Assembly (NCBI GenBank): GCA_033439265.1 | Contig: JAVTVX010000004.1 | Coordinates: 23,259,201-23,323,200, forward strand | DNA length: 64,000 nucleotides | Direction: 5' to 3' | DNA from: Dillenia suffruticosa | Taxonomy: Eukaryota > Streptophyta > Magnoliopsida > Dilleniales > Dilleniaceae | Shown: piece after piece, positions 25,401 to 44,163 of the stretch | Numbering within the stretch: position 1 is the first letter of the stretch | Layout of the letters: every line of letters starts with the position of its first letter | The notes under the pieces: generated by a model | What the model was told of the DNA's origin: nothing | Seen by the model: the letters and a program-made list of their open reading frames with translations, nothing else | Databases searched by the model: none | Translations under genes and position numbers: made by a program

Positions 25401-27590
25401 TGTTTTACCGGCGATTGAAGGATGGCAGAAATACTTCTCCCAGCAAAAAGAAAATATGCAAAACTTTTGAAGAAATATTTGATTTTGGCCCCCACGGCAT
25501 CCTGATGGAAAGAAAATACCATTGATCAGGATTTTAGAGATTATTTATTTATTGTTATGGATGTTTTATTCACATAATAATACATAATTTTAATAGTACT
25601 TGTATCAATTAAAATGATAAAGATGGTCGGCTTTATTTATTTATTTATTTTATTATTATTATTTTTAATGATTGAATCTGATCCCCTGGGATTGAGTATG
25701 GGGGTCTGCCATTCGCTCCTATTTATTGATTCAACCAAGTCATACAAAGGTTGCTGGATAGAGATGGTTACAAACTACCTTTTTCTACATGGAAATGCAA
25801 TTGATGCTAGTCATTCTTTGTTTGTATGTCAAGACATGGAAAATGTATTTTATCAGCTACTAAAAGTAGTTAAATTTGTTCTAATGTTGTAGGTTTTACT
25901 GTTTTTCAGGTATGTTAAGAGTGCAGGTTGGGATCCTAAGTTGGTGAATGAGTCATATCCATGGATTGAGAGGCAAATTGTGCACTGGCCTAAGCTTGCA
26001 CCATGGCAAAAAGCCCTGAAAGATGGTCTTTTAGAAGTCGGGGTATCTCCTTTTAATGGATTTACCTATGATCACATCTATGGTACCAAGGTCGGTGGCA
26101 CCATTTTTGATAAGTTCGGTCACAGACACACTGCAGCAGAACTTCTTGCTCAAGGGAACCCTGCTAAGCTTAATGTTTTGGTTCATGCCACAGTTCAGAA
26201 AATTTTATTTGACACAAGTGGTAAATTCCTAAAACATGATCACAACTTTTAGGACCTAAGTATGGGTTGGGCCGGAGGCCCACTAGACATGTAGACTTAG
26301 CCAATAAGCACAGACCCGGTCTGGGCCTAACCTCAAGGCGAGACCCAGTAAAAAGTTTTTTAAGTGCTGCAAGAAATGATGTGCTGTAAATTTTGTTTCA
26401 GGGAAGAAACCAAAGGCAGTAGGAGTGATTTTTAAGGATGAAAATGGATCCCAACATCAAGCATTTCTCTCAAAGAGACTGTCTAGTGAAATCATAGTGT
26501 CAAGTGGAGCAATTGGGAGTCCCCAGTTACTACTACTAAGTGGTATAGGTTCTCAGGCTGACCTTAAGAGAATGAACGTAAGTGTAGTCCTTGACAATAA
26601 GTTTGTTGGGAAGGGCATGTCAGATAATCCCATGAACTCGGTCTTCATTCCTGCTAAGAATCCAGTTGAGCAGTCACTGATACAAACAGTAGGGATTACC
26701 AAGTTGGGCGTGTACATTGAGGCAAGCAGCGGATTTGGACAGTCCTCAGATAGCATTCATTGCCACCATGGAATCATGTCAGCGGAGGTCAGTCCTTTCA
26801 TCTCCTTTTAGTTTTTTTAGAAAATTCTTATGTTAAATTATTTTACTATATGATATTCTCTCTCTCTCTCTCTCTGTGTGAATAGATTGGGCAGCTCTCA
26901 ACAATCCCTCCAAAACAAAGAACTCCAAAAGCCATTGAGGAATTCATCCAAAATAAGCGATACCTGCCGCATGAGGCATTCAAAGGAGGATTCATATTAG
27001 AGAAGATTGCAAGCCCTTTATCAAAAGGGCATCTCAATTTGATTAGCACCAACATTGAGGACACCCCATCAGTCACTTTCAACTACTTCAGCCACCCATC
27101 TGATCTTCGCCGATGTGTGGATGGTATTCGAATGGTGGAGAAGATTGTGAGGTCTGAACACTTCTCAAACTATGCTCAATGTGATGAGGTCTCCTTGGAG
27201 AAGCTGCTCAACATGAGTGTCAAAGCTAATGTCAATCTCATACCAAAACATACTAATGTCACTGCATCTCTAGAGCAGTTTTGTAGAGACACCGTGATCA
27301 CTATTTGGCACTACCATGGTGGGTGCAATGTGGGTAGGGTTGTAGACTCCGATTATAAGGTTCTTGGGGTTAATGGACTCAGAGTCATTGATGGTTCCAC
27401 TTTTAACAACTCACCAGGAACAAATCCTCAAGCCACCGTCATGATGATGGGCAGGTAAAGAAACATAATTCCCTTAATTTTTCAATTTTATTTAGTTGAG
27501 GTTTTCATTAATAAATGGCTCTTCGTAAATTGCAGGTACATGGGAGTGAAGATATTGAGAGACAGACAAGGAAGGGCAGCTGGGGTGTAA
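22403..27590 (+). CDS. HOTHEAD-family GMC oxidoreductase
   Basis: This is a secreted FAD-dependent glucose-methanol-choline oxidoreductase. The family founder HTH is tied to long-chain fatty acid oxidation and prevention of organ fusion. Exons are 22403-22481, 23081-23459, 25910-26220, 26402-26787, 26886-27454 and 27536-27590. All are GT-AG and in phase, giving 592 codons (HTH is about 594). The start was chosen because exon 1 encodes a 26-residue hydrophobic signal peptide that joins exon 2 in phase. Motifs: the FAD-binding FDYIIVGGGTAGCPLAATL (GGGTAG at 67-72); ARVLGGGTCINAGFYTRAS; the active-site HYHGG (His527, His529); and NSPGTNPQATVMMMGRYMG. Asn565 stands where mandelonitrile lyases have His, so lyase activity is unlikely. 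The Cys in GGGTCIN is unusual. The substrate is unknown. It could be a paralogue rather than the HTH orthologue. Confidence 0.93.
23460..25909 (+). other. Intron 2 of the HOTHEAD-like gene
   Basis: A 2450-bp intron with gtaagt donor and tttttcag acceptor. It is AT-rich with short homopolymers. No inserted element with clear ends was recognised. Its five ORFs of 60-90 codons show no family resemblance. Confidence 0.75.
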
Positions 27591-27870
27591 AGGAGAGAGA
27601 GAGGGGGGGGGGTTTAGACTTCGAAAAATTGTAATGATGGTGCTTTCAATGGTGGAAAATACTTCGAACTTTCATTCTTGGCAAGCAGATGCGTAGGAAA
27701 AATGCTTGCTCAATTTGTATGGAAAAACTGCAAATTTTAATGTAATATGAATATATATTATATACTATTCTCTCATGTATTGCAACTTATATAGTTTGAA
27801 TCTTCTTTTCTCAAAACTCTTGTATACATGTATAAAGAATTATGCGTAGATAAATTGAAACAGTCAAACC

Positions 27871-30650
27871 TGTCACGCCCCGAATCGGGATCGTGAACAG
27901 CCGCCCGTTGTTCCCTGGATGCCGGCTGTATTTTTACAGAAAATCGGATAGAACCTCCCCAAAAATCGGAGGTTTCCATGTACAATTTCACCTGTATATG
28001 ACATTCATCCTGTAAAAATAAATAATTGGCCATCCCGACCTCTCCAAAATCAACAGATATCACAGCCAATATCCAGAACAACGCAAGGCTATAAAGTTCC
28101 TAGCAGTCTTAGCAACAGACCTCTACTGTCATGCCCAACTAAAGCATGAGCAGCCGCCACACCGAGCGGACTTAAATTCTACGCATATATAAAATAAATT
28201 CCCAAGTTATTTTTAAATATTTACAAATGCCTCAATGCAATGAAATAAATCAATACGAAAGTTTTACGAATAAAAGTTCATAATTTATACAGTCATCTCA
28301 AAAATTTAGATAAATGGAATGGTCAAACTAAAATCTCCAATACATAACAATATCACCAATCATCGTAGCGGAAGAGATGGAAAATATCCATACCCAAACC
28401 CAGTGGTATCTTCTCGATCCAACACTAATCCTGTGGGAAAGAAAGTGGGGTGAGTATCTATGGGAGGATACTCAGTAAGTGAGAGGATTGACACCATACT
28501 ATCAATATCGAGGGTGAACTTGGAGTGTCAAAACATAAGATAAGAAAATATCCATAGTGTGCAAACCGATCATATTATTTCAAAATCATATATAATACGC
28601 ACATATCAGAAATCAAGATATGCATCCCAAAATTTTACATCAATGTCATGAAGAGCCGTCCAATGAAATATTCCCGGCAATGGTCTACCTCGACCAAGAA
28701 CGGCGCATTGGGGGTTTTTTCAAATGCAAGTATTAAAGAATGACTCTCTGCCCCAATGTTGGCCACAGACTACCCCAACTAGCCTGTAAATAATAATAAT
28801 GTACATATAACTAGACAGCCGTGTATGGTGCCCCCGCCTGGTGCTAGACGGAGCCGTACTCAACGTCCTCTCCGATGAGGGTCAACCTGGGGCACCCATA
28901 CACACGACGATCTGGCGGATACCTCCAGCCGAAACGTATCCGGACACAAGGGGTGCCTCTACCAGATGTCCTTCGTAGCTACGGATCACAATATCAAATC
29001 GGCCGGGCACGTAGCCCCATGCATCCCATCACCAGTCGGCCGGGCATATAGCCCCATGCATAATATCATAACGTCGGCCGGGCATACAGCCCAAAACATA
29101 ATATCATAAAGTCGGCCGGGCATACAGCCCAAAACATAATATCATAAAATCGGCCGGGCATACAGCCCAAATGTGTAAGTAAATCCATTTAAAACCATGT
29201 GCCAATGCAGTGAAAGCATTAAAACATATCAATATGTCGAAAATGTAGCACAATATACGTTTATCAAAACTCATGGATGCATATCAATAAGGTCAGCAGT
29301 TAAGACACTCCAAAGGTCACAAAACATTTCATCAAATATTGGAAAGTCATAACAATCATACATTTTGCAGAAACATGTCATTTAAAAGATATTTTTGAAA
29401 TATGGTTTTCAATCAATAGCGAATGTCAAAGTCCCACTCACCGTTCTGGGGAGGGTGGTCACTCCCTATTTTCAAAACTAATCAAATCTGATCTGCTTCC
29501 TCGAGTCTCTAAAAAGATCAACCTAATCAGATCATCAAAATTGAATATCATTTTCTCAAGCATTTTTGGGGTTTATCCGAAAGACATGAAATGTATAATA
29601 TCCTCCACTTTACGGCTCATTTCAATCCAACCCTACAACCCAGATACTTTCATGCATATTTCCAAAGTTTAACTCTAAAGAAACTATTCGAATTCACTCG
29701 ACATGATTTTGTGATTCTATAATACGCTTCTTTCGTATCAGATCATTCAATTTCTATAACATTCTATACTTAACTTTCAAAGTCACATATAATCATTTCA
29801 GAAATTGTATTCTATTCGCATTCCACTTACACTCTAAACATATACAAAACCTTTCATCTTAGATTCAATCCTAGATTCATCCAATTTATCAATTAAAGCC
29901 GAAATCTCCTCACCTAGGGTTTTCTCGAAGCGCCGAGTCTCGTCCGAAAGTCGCTTCGGTCACTCCAAAGTCTGTAGGGTTTCCTATCAAAATAAGGTTT
30001 ATTTGTTAGATCTAAACACATAGATCCGAAGCAAAACCCTAAGTCATTTACCTGCGTGGAGATTCGTGGGCTGTCACGGGCTCGTGGGCCATGGGCCGGA
30101 CTGGGCTCGTGGGCTATAGCTAGCGGGCTCGCTGGTCTGCGGGCCAGCGGGGGGCCGATGGGCCGGTGGGCCTGCAGCTGATGGGCCTGCGGGCTGATAG
30201 TGGCTCGCGGGTTGGTGCTCGCCCGTGTGCTGGCACGCGCCCGTGCGCTGCGCTGGCTCGCGCGCGCTCGCGCGTTGCTGCGTGCCCCTGCGCGCTCTGC
30301 TCGCGCGCTCTGCTCGCGTGCCTGCTCGCTCGCGCGCTCCTGCGCTCCTGCGCTCCTGCGCTCGCGCTATGCGCTGGGGGATCGCGCTGCAGAAGGCACT
30401 GCAGTCGCGCGCTATGGCGGAAGAAGATGCTCGCGGAGGCTCGTGGCGGTGTGCGGCGAGGCGTAGAGAGAGCGATCGTCGGAGATCGCGAGAGGGAGAG
30501 AAGACAGAGTGAGGTAGAGAGAGAAACCGAGAGGGAAGAAGAAAAAGAAGGAGAAGAAGAAGAATGGCGGCGGCGGCGGCGGTGGCTGTGGCGGAGGAAG
30601 CCGAACGGCCGCGGGAGAAGACGAACGGCCGCAGGAGAGGGAACGTCGAG

Positions 30651-30684
<34 letters not shown>

Positions 30685-30765
30685 AAGGGGAATGAATTAG
30701 GGCTTTAGCCCTAATTCAATTGGGGAGGGCCAAAACGCTGCGTTTTGGCTCTCCCTTTTTTTTTC

Positions 30766-30796
<31 letters not shown>

Positions 30797-30806
30797 TGGT
30801 GTTACA
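27871..30806. mobile_element. Solo LTR of a large retrotransposon, with 5-bp target duplication
   Basis: A 2936-bp unit starts TGTCACGCCCCG and ends GGTGTTACA. It is flanked by perfect AAACC copies (27866-27870 and 30807-30811). TG...CA ends, a 5-bp duplication and absence of any gag or pol sequence fit a solo LTR left by recombination between two LTRs. It contains a 38-bp tandem repeat (about 28999-29172), a GC- and CpG-rich block (about 30060-30660), a GA run (about 30654-30684) and a poly-T tract (about 30757-30793). The lineage and strand of the parent element are unknown. Confidence 0.82.
28999..29172. repeat. 38-bp tandem repeat in the solo LTR
   Basis: Five copies beginning TCGGCCGGGCA start at 28999, 29036, 29074, 29112 and 29150, a spacing of 37 or 38 bases. 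Inner units continue with TACAGCCCAAAACATAATAT. They may be LTR enhancer-type repeats, as subterminal repeats often are, but that role is inferred. Confidence 0.88.
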
Positions 30807-30811
30807 AAACC

Positions 30812-31542
30812 AGCCAAGGCCAAGCCATCCTTTGTGCAACAATTAATTGGGTATTAAATGTTCTGTCAATACAGCAACTAACTCTAGACATCTTTAAAAT
30901 CCAAGGAATTTGGTTCCTTGAAAGGTCCAGACAGAAGGTTCACAGTCGGTGAACCTAGTCCAAAAGAGGAAAATGAAGCTGACGTAGTATCGCATTAATG
31001 CTTCCAACTTTTCCACCCATCCTAAGAAACTCTTCACCTCTTTGAAGGTGTACTAAGATGTAAGAACTATGTTACATGGACTCCGGCGCGGCTATGGGTT
31101 CAACATCAGTATGCGCCTTCAAACAAAATTTTCACTAAATCCGGTTTGCCTCTTCTGAGAACAAACTTTTCACTGAAATCAGTTTGTGCCGTTGAACAAA
31201 ATTTTCACCATAATGAAATGTATAACACTGTACCCATGTTGTGTCCGGTTGGCAAGGGTATGACCAGGCAAACTGAAAGTGTCAAGGTAACATAAACTAA
31301 GATTACTTGCAAAGTGAAAAGATATTAAGTCCAGCTTAGTTGCAGTCCCACAGCCTTTGTGTCAAGTTGTTCTCCATTATGTACAAAGCATCATCTAGAG
31401 CCATAATCTTGCAAAATAAGGGTGTTGAAACATTTGGTATTCTGCAGATTGCCGCATTGATTCAAGCATTCGTACAAAAAAACATAAATAATGAAGAAAA
31501 GAAGCTTTTAAATCAACGTGCCAAATAGCTTTCAAAAATGGA
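30812..31542. other. Spacer and probable 3'UTR of the receptor-like kinase gene
   Basis: Ordinary composition with no gene recognised. The part closest to 31542 is probably 3'UTR of the minus-strand kinase gene. Confidence 0.45.
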
Positions 31543-37158
<5,616 letters not shown>

Positions 37159-40100
37159 ATCTCTCCTAGAGATCAAATCTGCAGATCTCTTAACCCACTC
37201 CAAACAAGAAGATGACGAAGAAGAAGAAAGCGTGCACAAAGAAGTAACAGGGTATAGAAGCAGAACATGAATGAGAGAGTAAGCTTTAAGAGAAGGAAAA
37301 AAAAAAAGTGAGGTGAACCCACAAGCACAAACATAAAATGGAATGCAAAGGAAGGTTTTTAGTGAAAAGACAAGAAGTGGGTTAGGTGTTAGAACTGCAA
37401 TTTTGTCTGAACTTAGCTTATAGGTTGTTAATAGTCATATGAGGGTACTAAATTTCATCAGCCATAAAGTAGGGAGAAGATCACTTAGAGCAAAGTAGCT
37501 CACACACTTGAGAGAGAGAGAGAGAGCATAATGGTTGGATGGGATATTAAGGTTGAATGTTGTATATGTTAGGTATAAATGCTTTTTAAAACTGTGGATT
37601 TGCAGGGAACTGGTTTTCAGTTAATTTCAATGTTCAATTATGGAAAAGTGTGTTCCGACTCACTCATTCTGGTGGGCAAGTGAAAGCAACGCTCCAAATT
37701 TCACAAGATTTTGAAAGGTCACACACACATACACCTTACAAAGAAATTCTACTCTCTTGCATGTGCAATTCAAGTCTAGCATAAGTAGGGTACGCGGTTA
37801 CCCTATCCTTATTGTAAAATCATATGGTGAATCTTTTGTTGATTAATCGATATTCAGGTTTATGATCTGACTAATCATATTATGATTATAAAGTATTATA
37901 ATACAATTTCAGTATATTTTAAAAAAATATTGATAATTTTTTAGTGATAGAAATAGTTTTGAAGGTATAGTATATTGTTAATTACTGTATTTTAAGGGTA
38001 CTTTAATAAATAATAAAAATATTATTAATGTAAAAAATAACATATTTTAATTTAGTAGTGATGCAGACATATATTTATTTCAAAATTAGTGATCTCATGT
38101 CTACCTTATAAAAGTTCATTTTATTTGCATTATAATAAGCACGTGATTAAATTTATCAACTTGTCAATAATTTTTCACATGCTAAATGTGAAAATTACAC
38201 ATTAAAAATGCATTCTTATCATTTTATAAATATGAAAATTATTTTTATTAATTACAATAAATTATTTTTTATAAATAATCGATATATGATAATTATATTA
38301 AATTTAATTAAATTCGATTCGAAACAAATTAGACGTTTAACAGTGTAAAACTCTTCTGATATCTGTTTTTTTTCATACACAAGATTCAAATTCAAAACTT
38401 TATTTAAGAGATACCAGTAATTGTTATTACTGGATTAACTAGATATCAGTATTATGATAAATTACTGATACTATTATTATACATTATCACTTTTTTAACA
38501 CAGTATAATAATAGTAAAAGTAGCTTTTCAATATAAAATAATAAATTAATTAATTATCATTTTTAATAACGATAAAAGATATCAGTATTTGAACGGTCGA
38601 CTTTAGATTTCTTCTGTTTACAAATCTTTAACTTTACTAAGTGCAATCCAATATTCATGGTCGTGAATTTATATTTTTTTAATTTTATCACTGAATTATT
38701 ATTATTTTTTATTTTCTTTCTAATATAATAATAAACTTGAACTCAAAAAAATAGTAAATTGTGTCCTATTAAATAATTTTCCAACATTTGATAATTTTGT
38801 GTTGAGGCAATCAATTCCGATATCAATGTCACAAACCTACACCCACCCAAATCAGTACATGCACGGTACAAGATGTGAAGTTATAGCAAAGTTGTACAAA
38901 ACATTGAAGCCCTACAATGAATGCATACATGTCTTAGCAATTTAAAGGGCAATGGTTAGGGTCACCCATTAAAAAGAAGCACATGACAGCTTAAAGCCAA
39001 TAATAATCGAAACAAGAGATTATTATAACTAATAAATGGTCGATCTAATAAATAAAAGTATTTGATTTTTTAACTAAGTTTCAGATTTAAAATTTGAAAA
39101 GAGTTCGATAATATTCAAAACAGTAAATTGGTTAAACTATGATTTCGGATACTGAGAAATTATAAAAAAAAAAATTTATTATATCGTGTATCTTCAAACT
39201 ATAAAAGATTTTCTCAATTTTTGACCGAAAAATCTAAACAAATTAAACCCCAAGCGCACGCTCTCTCTCTCTCTCTCTCATATGGCCAAAAGAAGACCCA
39301 AAGTGAGTCAATTTCTAGCCTAATTTTCTCCACTATCTATGAAAAGGGTCAATGTTCAACTTTCACAAGTGTAATGTTTGTGACAACATTTGGTAAAGCC
39401 TCCACTTTGAGTCTATGGGGTTAGGCTCCAATTTTCAAATGAAACATAACCCATTATCCTTGAATTATATCCTAATCTAACTTTAGCCTTTGGTGCAAAA
39501 ATTGACAATCCCACAAATAGGGTTGATTTTGGAGCACAATGGTGGACATCACCTCCCAAGCGATAATGACAAATGATTATTTATGTTATGGTGACAATCA
39601 TACTACACTTGTCTTGGATATAAACCACACAAACAAAACATGTCCCAAATCAACTTTTGAAGTGAGTTTATAATGGTGAAAATTGACTAATTCAAAAATT
39701 TATATTTAAAAATAAAATATCATATATAAGAGTATAGATTATAATTTTTTAAAAGAATAATATTTTAAAATTTTTATAAAGAAAACAATTATATAAGTGA
39801 AAATATAATATGAAATAGAGTATAATGATGAGAAATGATATATATATAGCCGATCTCATTTAATGAGATAAAGATTTAATCGTTGTTATTATAGTATTTT
39901 AAAATTTTTATTTATCATTTTTGAGACTCTCAGTGAGATTTATTGAAAACATTGATAATGAAAGGAATCCGATAATAACGAAGGAAGGGAAGCGAGACAA
40001 AGAAGTCGAGCCTTAAAAAGCTTTCTGAAAGTGACGATCAAGATGGTCTCAGTGCATTTCTTACAGAATAATAAAGTAGGACTAAGGAATATAATATAAG

Positions 40101-40981
40101 ATCCGATATGGAATTCGGATTCATTCAATTCATAGGTGACTTTGACGAGTAGATAGGGTATACTTTTTTGATATATATTTTCTTTTTTCTAAAGCAATAT
40201 TCTTAAGGGGAGATTGAAATAAGCAAAGTGCTTTTTTCTTTAATTAAACCGTTAGGGGGATAATTGCCCCCCTTTACCCCTCTCTCACCTCTATTGAAAT
40301 AATAATTATTTATAAAAATTATATATTTTTATCGTGGTGGAGAGATACCATAAATAGTAAAAAATTAAAGATAAAATAAGGAAAAACAAGAGAGTGAAGG
40401 TTTTTTTCTTTTTTTCCTTTTCGGATACACAGGAGAGATTCGAATTTACAATTAAGAGACTCGTATCAGTTGAGTTAATCGGAAAAAGAGCGAAGTTGAT
40501 ATTTTTAACAAGGGACATCTTGTCACCTACCAACAAGGTTAAGTTAAAAGAGGAAAAAGTGCAGCAAGGGCTTGAATAAAAAAAAAAAAAAAAAACTTAA
40601 AATGGAATCTTGCATAGTAGGAGAAAGATATAGAAGTAACCTAATTTTAAAAACAACTAATAAATTACTCTCTCTAGTGGTAATAAAAAATTAACACATG
40701 GGAAGACTTGTACCGGTGAGGGTCAAATTCTTTTGATAAAAAGTATTTCTACACAAAAATTGGATAATCCTATTTATATATTAAAAATATAAATATATTT
40801 TATTTTGGTGTAAATCTTTAAATTATTTTTGGACAAAAAATTATTCAGTCAGTTATATAAAATGATGAAATCTTTTTAATCGAGAATAATTTAAAAATAA
40901 CACTCACGTAACGATAATACGATGATGATTTAACTAATTAAATCCAAATCATAATTAATAAATCAAAAACTCATACTAAAT
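37159..40981. other. Kinase promoter side and AT-rich intergenic sequence
   Basis: The kinase promoter should lie just above 37158. A GA run at about 37501-37527 is the only marked feature there. Beyond about 37900 the DNA is very AT-rich. SINE-like remnants without clear target duplications appear at about 38285-38450 (minus, box-B-like GATTCAAATT) and about 40395-40490 (minus, GAGATTCGAATTTAC). A CT run lies at about 39260-39279. No gene was recognised. Confidence 0.4.
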
Positions 40982-41280
40982 ATGGTTAAGAATGTTTTAC
41001 CAACCCTAACGGTAAAGGCTTTGAAGTCTCCTAGTCCGGTCTTCCGTTCCAACTCACACTTATTGAATAAGTTTCAGATGTTAATTCGGAAACTCTCAAT
41101 TGAAGAAATTTTACATATCCATGGGGAAGGGAATTCGTGCATAGATGCGATTGCGAAATTGGGTCATAAAGTGCCCCCGGGTTCATAAGTAACGCTCGCT
41201 CTCTAGTGAGGTGTTTTGTCTTTTAAAGAGAGATTTGAGGGGTATGGCCTCTCGAGTTTTCTTCTTGTAACCAAAAATTA
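40982..41280 (+). mobile_element. L1-type LINE 3' fragment (RNase H-like tail)
   Basis: One frame reads EEILHIHGEGNSCIDAIAKLGH, which fits the end of the RNase H-like domain found at the C-terminus of plant L1 ORF2 proteins (usually a [VY]REGNxCADALAxLG pattern). It is followed by PPGS, a stop, a degraded GMASRVFFL-like piece in another frame, and an A-rich tail from about 41272. Only the 3' end is present. Confidence 0.65.
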
Positions 41281-41560
41281 AAAAATAAAAGTAAATGGCA
41301 AGAAGACTAAAGACACAATAAACAACTCATTGAACAAGAAGTAAACAACTCACTAAACATCCTTAAATATACAATTCTTCTTCTAGCTCATTAAAAATCC
41401 TTCGATAAACAACTCATCGAGCAAGAAACCCTACAATAAAAAGTACGTTTAAGAAAAATGGTACAATTGAAAATACATTTTTGCTTTTTTAAGAGCATAT
41501 TATCATAAAAGAATAATTCATAATATCTCACAATAAGCGCAGTTTCATATTTAATTTTCA

Positions 41561-41743
41561 ACATATGTTGACGTATGTGAAAATGACATTTTCGTCCCTT
41601 AATCAGGTCAGGAGTTTGACTCTTACTTGGTACAGAAAAAACATTATTGAGAGAGAACCCTCTCAATTGAGATCTGACAGACTTTTCGATCCAGATTAGT
41701 TGGGATGAAACTCCAAATACCGAACGGTCAGATTATCAAAAAA
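41561..41743 (+). mobile_element. SINE with 14-bp target duplication
   Basis: A 183-bp insert flanked by ATATTTAATTTTCA (41547-41560 and 41744-41757). It has the box-B-like word GTCAGGAGTTTGACTC, the family body word ATCCAGATTAGTTGGGATGA, an AATACCGAACGG word and a short A tail. It is on the plus strand and relates to the SINEs at 18659 and 19175. Confidence 0.82.
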
Positions 41744-42115
41744 ATATTTAATTTTCATTATTGAGTTTAAAATCTTGAACAGACTCTCGGTGATAAATGG
41801 AATCCTTTATTTTTTTTTTACTAAAAGTTATAGGGAGAAAGAGATTTTTAAAATTTGGAAAGCAAGATAACTTTTAATTTAAAATTCATTTTCTTAACAA
41901 ATAAAAAGAGAAAAATAGGGAAAAAAAAAGAATTTTATGATAGAAGAAACACCCAGTTTTTCTCCATATGAAATAGACCAGCCCAGAGCATGATGGTCCA
42001 ATTCAATAATGGATTATCCCTAGAGGAATATCAATTTTCAAGTTAAACAGCCCAAATAAATAGACATTATAATAAGCTAATTTAATAGCTAAATTTTAAA
42101 ATTAGATTTAGTTTT

Positions 42116-42302
42116 TTTTTTTTTTTTTACTATCAATATCCGATAATCATGTTAAATTTGATTAATTTCGATTTGAGTCGGATTGATTTCTTAAGGAGTA
42201 AAATTCTTCTTACGTTTATTTTGTTGATATATAAGATTTGAATCAAAGAATTTATTTAAAAAGTATCAATACCTGATTACCGGATCAACCCGGCGTTGAA
42301 TG
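42116..42302 (-). mobile_element. SINE with 11-bp target duplication
   Basis: A 187-bp insert flanked by GATTTAGTTTT (42105-42115 and 42303-42313). The plus strand shows poly-T, then CAATATCCGATAATCATG and ATTAATTTCGATT (the reverse of the family body), then the box-B-like GATTTGAATC. It is more diverged than the 18659 copy, but the target duplication is perfect. Confidence 0.78.
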
Positions 42303-42553
42303 GATTTAGTTTTCTTGTATGATAAGGAGACCGAAACATAATTCCATCCGGTTTGGTCGGTCTGTCTAGCAGACAAATTGAAAGAAAATATTAATTTTCA
42401 TTAGAAAAATATATTTATAAAATTAAAATTGTAGACGACAAAAATATTTAGAATTTGGTTTGAGTTGATTTCTTAACCTCTAGCAGCTCCTATGTCCTGT
42501 TCAGAGCCCAACCATTCCCAATGACTTATCAGCAATCGCCATTATACTTCGAA

Positions 42554-42586
42554 CTAGGAGGTGTACACCGCGCGCTGCGCGGTGTA
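42554..42586 (-). repeat. Helitron 3' terminus (hairpin + CTAG/T)
   Basis: On the minus strand a hairpin with 10-bp arms (TACACCGCGC / GCGCGGTGTA, 3-base loop; 42564-42586) is followed by a few bases and CTAG (42557-42554). The next host base is T. A GC-rich hairpin shortly before CTRR, inserted before T, defines Helitron 3' ends. Confidence 0.75.
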
Positions 42587-43109
42587 GTGTTTTGATTTTG
42601 ACTACAAATTGAGGGGAATTGCCCGGTGTGATTTAGTAAAATTCACATTAATTTCAATTTTGATTTTGGCTGCAAATTGATGGACTAAATTTTATAAAAC
42701 TTCTGAATGACAACCCACCAATATCATATGATAAGAATTTTTTAAATTTTACTAATTATAAAACCTTTTAAAATATAAATTTTAGTATTAATATTTTAAT
42801 ATATTAAATATTAATACTTCAGGTTTTAAAATAAAATATTATATATTGTAAATATTTAATTCTTATAATATTAATATTTTTTAGTATTAATACTAATTTG
42901 TAATATTAAAAATTAGTATTTAATAATTTATATATTAAATATTAAATATTTTTTGTATATATTCAAATTGTTGATTACTTGTAATATTAAATCAAAATTA
43001 AAAATTTTATAAAATATTAAATTGAATATTAAATTACCATGGTAGTTCTGATTAAATAATAATCTGATTAAAAAATTTTATGATTGTATTTAAAATATCT
43101 AAAATATTT

Positions 43110-43630
43110 GTAATGCGTTCATCTAAAATTTTATGCGTTCATTGAGCTACACAATCATGCCCTAAAACCAACAGCGTAGACGATCACATCCAACCAAAGG
43201 TATAAGAAAAAATTTGGCAAAAAATCAAGTACAGAAACAGTAAGAGTTACGGACATTAATTATCATTTTCAAGAAAAACTCATCAAATTATGAAAGAATT
43301 TACAAAAAACAACAACTCAACATAGGAGTGTGGACTCAATTTGTATTCTTTCTCTGAAAAAGGGATGCAGGCATACATAACAAAAGCAAAAGCCAGAGTC
43401 AATGTGACAACTGAATTTCTCAGGTAAAGTACAAAGAAAATATCTATCTATTGTGAGATCAATATAACATCACAGAGAGAAACTTACTTCTAAGAGTTGC
43501 ATGTTTATTGGAGTGGATATTGTATACATCTTCCAAAACATTATTTCAAATATCCATAATATATTCTCTTGGGACACCTCCACAATTTAGAAAAGCAATC
43601 AGGTGCGATGAGATAATTTGTTAAATATTA
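43110..43630. other. Non-repetitive segment inside the Helitron-like region
   Basis: About 500 bases with markedly higher GC and complexity than the surrounding AT repeats, and no copy elsewhere in the window. It interrupts the module that otherwise continues as in the second copy near 46270. No protein family was recognised on either strand. Its character fits captured host sequence, but that is inference. Confidence 0.4.
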
Positions 43631-43965
43631 TGGAAGTTATAATTTCTCCTAAATTAATTTAAATATTAAAATATTTTTTAGAATTAAAAATAATTTCAAA
43701 CGTGAAATATTTAAATATTAATATTTAGATATTTAAGATCTTAATATAAATTTAAATTGTCGTATAAAATATAAAAATATTAAACAATAAATCAAAACAA
43801 ATTGATAAGTATTTTTATGTAATTTAAAACTATATAAAAATAAAAATATTTAGATATTTAGTTTTAATACTTGGATATTTATTTAATATTAAATATATTA
43901 TATTAAAATGAGAAAAATATTTGTATAATTTTATATTTATATATATTTAAATATAAGTTCTGCTA

Positions 43966-44163
43966 CGTAGGAAAACTTCAAAGTTCTACTATGTAGCAAA
44001 ACTACATAGTTCTGTTAAATAACAGAACTATAAAGATTTGCTATAGTTCTGCTACATAGCAGAACTATGAAGTTCCGTTATAGTTCTGTTACTTAACAGA
44101 ACTATATAGTTCTGCGAAGTAGTAGAACTACAATGTTCTGCTAAGTAGCAGATTTCTAAGTTT
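43966..44163. repeat. Small AGAAC/GTTCT palindrome cluster
   Basis: About 200 bases with alternating GTTCTGCTACATAGCAGAAC-type palindromes. Units are loosely similar to each other and to the large arrays at 48.5 and 50.95 kb, and look like an older, unamplified form. Confidence 0.85.

Noticed and set aside
27773-28081. 102-codon minus-strand ORF at the solo LTR edge
   Set aside because: It crosses the left LTR border and has no recognisable domain.
30166-30708. 180-codon Ala/Arg/Cys-rich ORF
   Set aside because: Composition follows the GC-rich block and GA run of the solo LTR. Three overlapping frames are open and no domain is visible.
39940-40140. Possible organelle-derived insertion
   Set aside because: The composition differs from the AT-rich surroundings, but no plastid or mitochondrial gene could be recognised, so it was not annotated.
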